Shown in pieces: positions 63,984 through 64,000 of a DNA stretch of 64,000 nt; the stretch's first letter is position 1; the number at the start of each line of letters is the position of its first letter. The position numbers were made by a program, and so were the translations under genes. This DNA is from Cyanidium caldarium. Taxonomy: Eukaryota; Rhodophyta; Bangiophyceae; Cyanidiales; Cyanidiaceae. The notes beneath the pieces were generated by a model. The model did not search any database. It saw only the letters and a list, made by a program, of their open reading frames with translations, and was not told the DNA's origin. The stretch lies in the NCBI GenBank assembly GCA_026184775.1, contig JANCYW010000003.1, positions 124,001 through 188,000 on the forward strand, in the 5' to 3' direction.

Positions 63984-64000
63984 TGGAGGGCAAGTCGGGA

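Noticed and set aside
1-64000. tRNA genes, CRISPR arrays, insertion sequences, retroelements or viral remnants
   Set aside because: I looked on both strands for T-arm/A-box patterns, regularly spaced repeats, transposase, reverse transcriptase or capsid motifs and saw none. Permuted or intron-containing tRNAs could have been missed by eye.

Overview
This is nuclear DNA of a photosynthetic eukaryote with a very compact, GC-rich and apparently intron-free genome. About 33 protein genes, nearly all single uninterrupted reading frames, alternate between strands with spacers mostly of 50-900 bp. Nucleus-plus-plastid markers sit together: stand-alone carbamoyl-phosphate synthase large subunit, uroporphyrinogen-III synthase, a plastoglobule-type ABC1 kinase and methyltransferase, beside PRC2, COMPASS, SWI/SNF, TFIIB, TFIID, SRP68 and COG subunits. 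A cyanidiophyte red alga (Cyanidioschyzon/Cyanidium type) is the best inference from gene style; no marker here proves it.

Layout. 1-9.6 kb: COG3 (cut by the left edge), an atypical SDR, a complete bacterial-type UvrC, 6-phosphogluconate dehydrogenase, a MINDY deubiquitinase, FCF1 and a hotdog-fold protein. 9.7-19 kb: a PPR protein, NEDD8/RUB, HemD, a 5S rRNA gene and carB. 19-26 kb: PIN-PhoH ATPase, ATE1, an orphan protein and a beta-barrel-like protein. 26-34.6 kb: SWI3/SMARCC, a second 5S rRNA gene, then an ABC1 kinase and a methyltransferase in tandem. 35-43.7 kb: TAF8-like, LisH protein, small membrane protein, RRM protein, ARP7-like, ASH2, and a TIM17-family protein whose coding end overlaps ASH2. 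44-49.7 kb: panB, TFIIB, an aminotransferase and an acyl-CoA dehydrogenase. 49.8-64 kb: a membrane-anchored EGF-Sec1/Munc18 fusion, Su(z)12, L-xylulose-reductase-like SDR, SLC35B transporter, SRP68 and an F-box protein.

Two observations stand out. First, 49816-53502 encodes one continuous protein with a signal peptide, EGF-like domain, Pro/Thr/Ser stalk, transmembrane helix and a full-length Sec1/Munc18 domain; SM proteins are normally soluble. Second, two almost identical 589/587-bp blocks 15.4 kb apart each carry a complete 121-nt 5S rRNA gene with TATA box and T6 terminator, so 5S genes are dispersed singly and kept alike by recent copying. A nuclear UvrC with intact nuclease motifs is a third point.

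Themes that link genes: chromatin and transcription (SWI3, ARP7-like, ASH2, Su(z)12, TAF8, TFIIB), plastid metabolism (carB, hemD, plastoglobule kinase plus methyltransferase), protein modification (NEDD8, MINDY, ATE1, F-box) and secretion (COG3, SRP68, Sec1 fusion, SLC35B). The genes are not organised as operons. Start codons are ATG choices; where an in-frame upstream ATG could add a targeting peptide, this is stated.
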